Origin: DATGEP01 sp035310125
GTDB taxonomy: Bacteria > Chloroflexota > Ktedonobacteria > Ktedonobacterales > JADMIN01
Assembly: GCA_035310125.1 (NCBI GenBank)
Contig: DATGEP010000134.1
Location: 1 to 13,735, forward strand
Direction: 5' to 3'
DNA length: 13,735 nucleotides
The notes under the pieces were generated by a model that worked only from the letters and a program-made list of their open reading frames with translations, did no database searches and was not told where the DNA came from. The translations under genes and the position numbers were made by a program. Positions 13,564-13,735 of this stretch are shown one piece after another; the first letter of the stretch is position 1, and each line of letters begins with the position of its first letter.

Positions 13564-13735
13564 TTACTCGCCCGCTGCGCGCTCGATCATCGTGCCCGCG
13601 CCCTCGTGCGTGAGCAGCTCGCGGATGAGCACATGCGGCTCGCGGCCATCCACGATGTGGACACGCGCCGTCGTCGCCAGGGCGCGCAGGCAAGCTTCGG
13701 CCTTGGGAATCATGCCGCCGGAGATGGTGCCGTCG
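13564..13735 (-). CDS. argB: Acetylglutamate kinase, C-terminal part (runs off right edge)
   Basis: The last 56 residues of N-acetylglutamate kinase, which phosphorylates N-acetylglutamate in arginine synthesis. GGMIPKAEACLRAL is the conserved block near the nucleotide site, with the Lys that contacts ATP phosphate. VHIVDGREPHVLIRELL and the ending GAGTMIERAAGE match the family C-terminus. The TAA stop is at 13564-13566. No other arginine gene follows it in this direction, so argB is either the last gene of its operon or lies alone. The rest of the gene is outside the window. Confidence 0.94.
   Translation of the reverse strand, partial: DGTISGGMIPKAEACLRALATTARVHIVDGREPHVLIRELLTHEGAGTMIERAAGE

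Noticed and set aside
1..13735. CRISPR arrays, tRNA or rRNA genes, biosynthetic gene cluster
   Set aside because: No regularly spaced repeats, no tRNA cloverleaf or rRNA signature was noticed by eye, and a single fabF without carrier protein or tailoring enzymes is not a cluster.

Overview
The window is a GC-rich bacterial chromosome segment. Every intact gene lies on the minus strand, most with clear Shine-Dalgarno sites. The gene content suggests a Chloroflexota bacterium, perhaps Ktedonobacteria-like: a soluble Hanks kinase with zinc ribbon and FHA, a LiaF-like beta-repeat protein, a large TPR protein with no familiar name, an IS982 element and several GC-rich intergenic inverted repeats. 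This placement is an inference from gene style; no marker gene in the window proves it.

Right to left, in the direction of transcription: the 3' end of argB (13564-13735); a TetR-family repressor (12750-13367) with a good promoter overlapped by a likely self-operator; a SHOCT/LiaF-like protein (12015-12590); a Ser/Thr kinase with zinc ribbon and FHA domain (10510-11892); a GT87/DUF2029-type membrane glycosyltransferase (8823-10388); an exported alkaline-phosphatase-superfamily enzyme (6376-8526); fabF (4800-6035); and a TPR protein with an NTF2-like middle region (2037-4481). Gaps of about 120-340 bp, often containing their own -10 elements, suggest mostly single-gene transcription units rather than one operon.

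The left end (1-2036) is a scar of mobile DNA. It holds the start of a short-chain dehydrogenase gene with a strong promoter, a 40-codon remnant of a tyrosine recombinase on the plus strand, and a complete IS982-family element (about 623-1602) that ends that remnant. Beyond the IS are a nested inverted repeat and a possible gene remnant of unknown family. The recombinase does not resume beyond the IS and no target duplication is visible, so the insertion was probably followed by deletion or rearrangement.

The signalling genes fit an envelope-related module: a TetR sensor, a beta-repeat protein of the kind that answers cell-wall stress in other bacteria, a kinase that can dock phosphothreonine partners, and then a glycosyltransferase and an exported phosphatase-fold enzyme. 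That link is an inference from order only. The signals I would look at first are a Shine-Dalgarno-hiding hairpin in the IS982 leader, a MITE-like 99-bp inverted-repeat unit between fabF and the TPR gene, tandem long hairpins after the phosphatase gene, paired direct repeats at the phosphatase promoter, and a decayed copy of the kinase 3' end.
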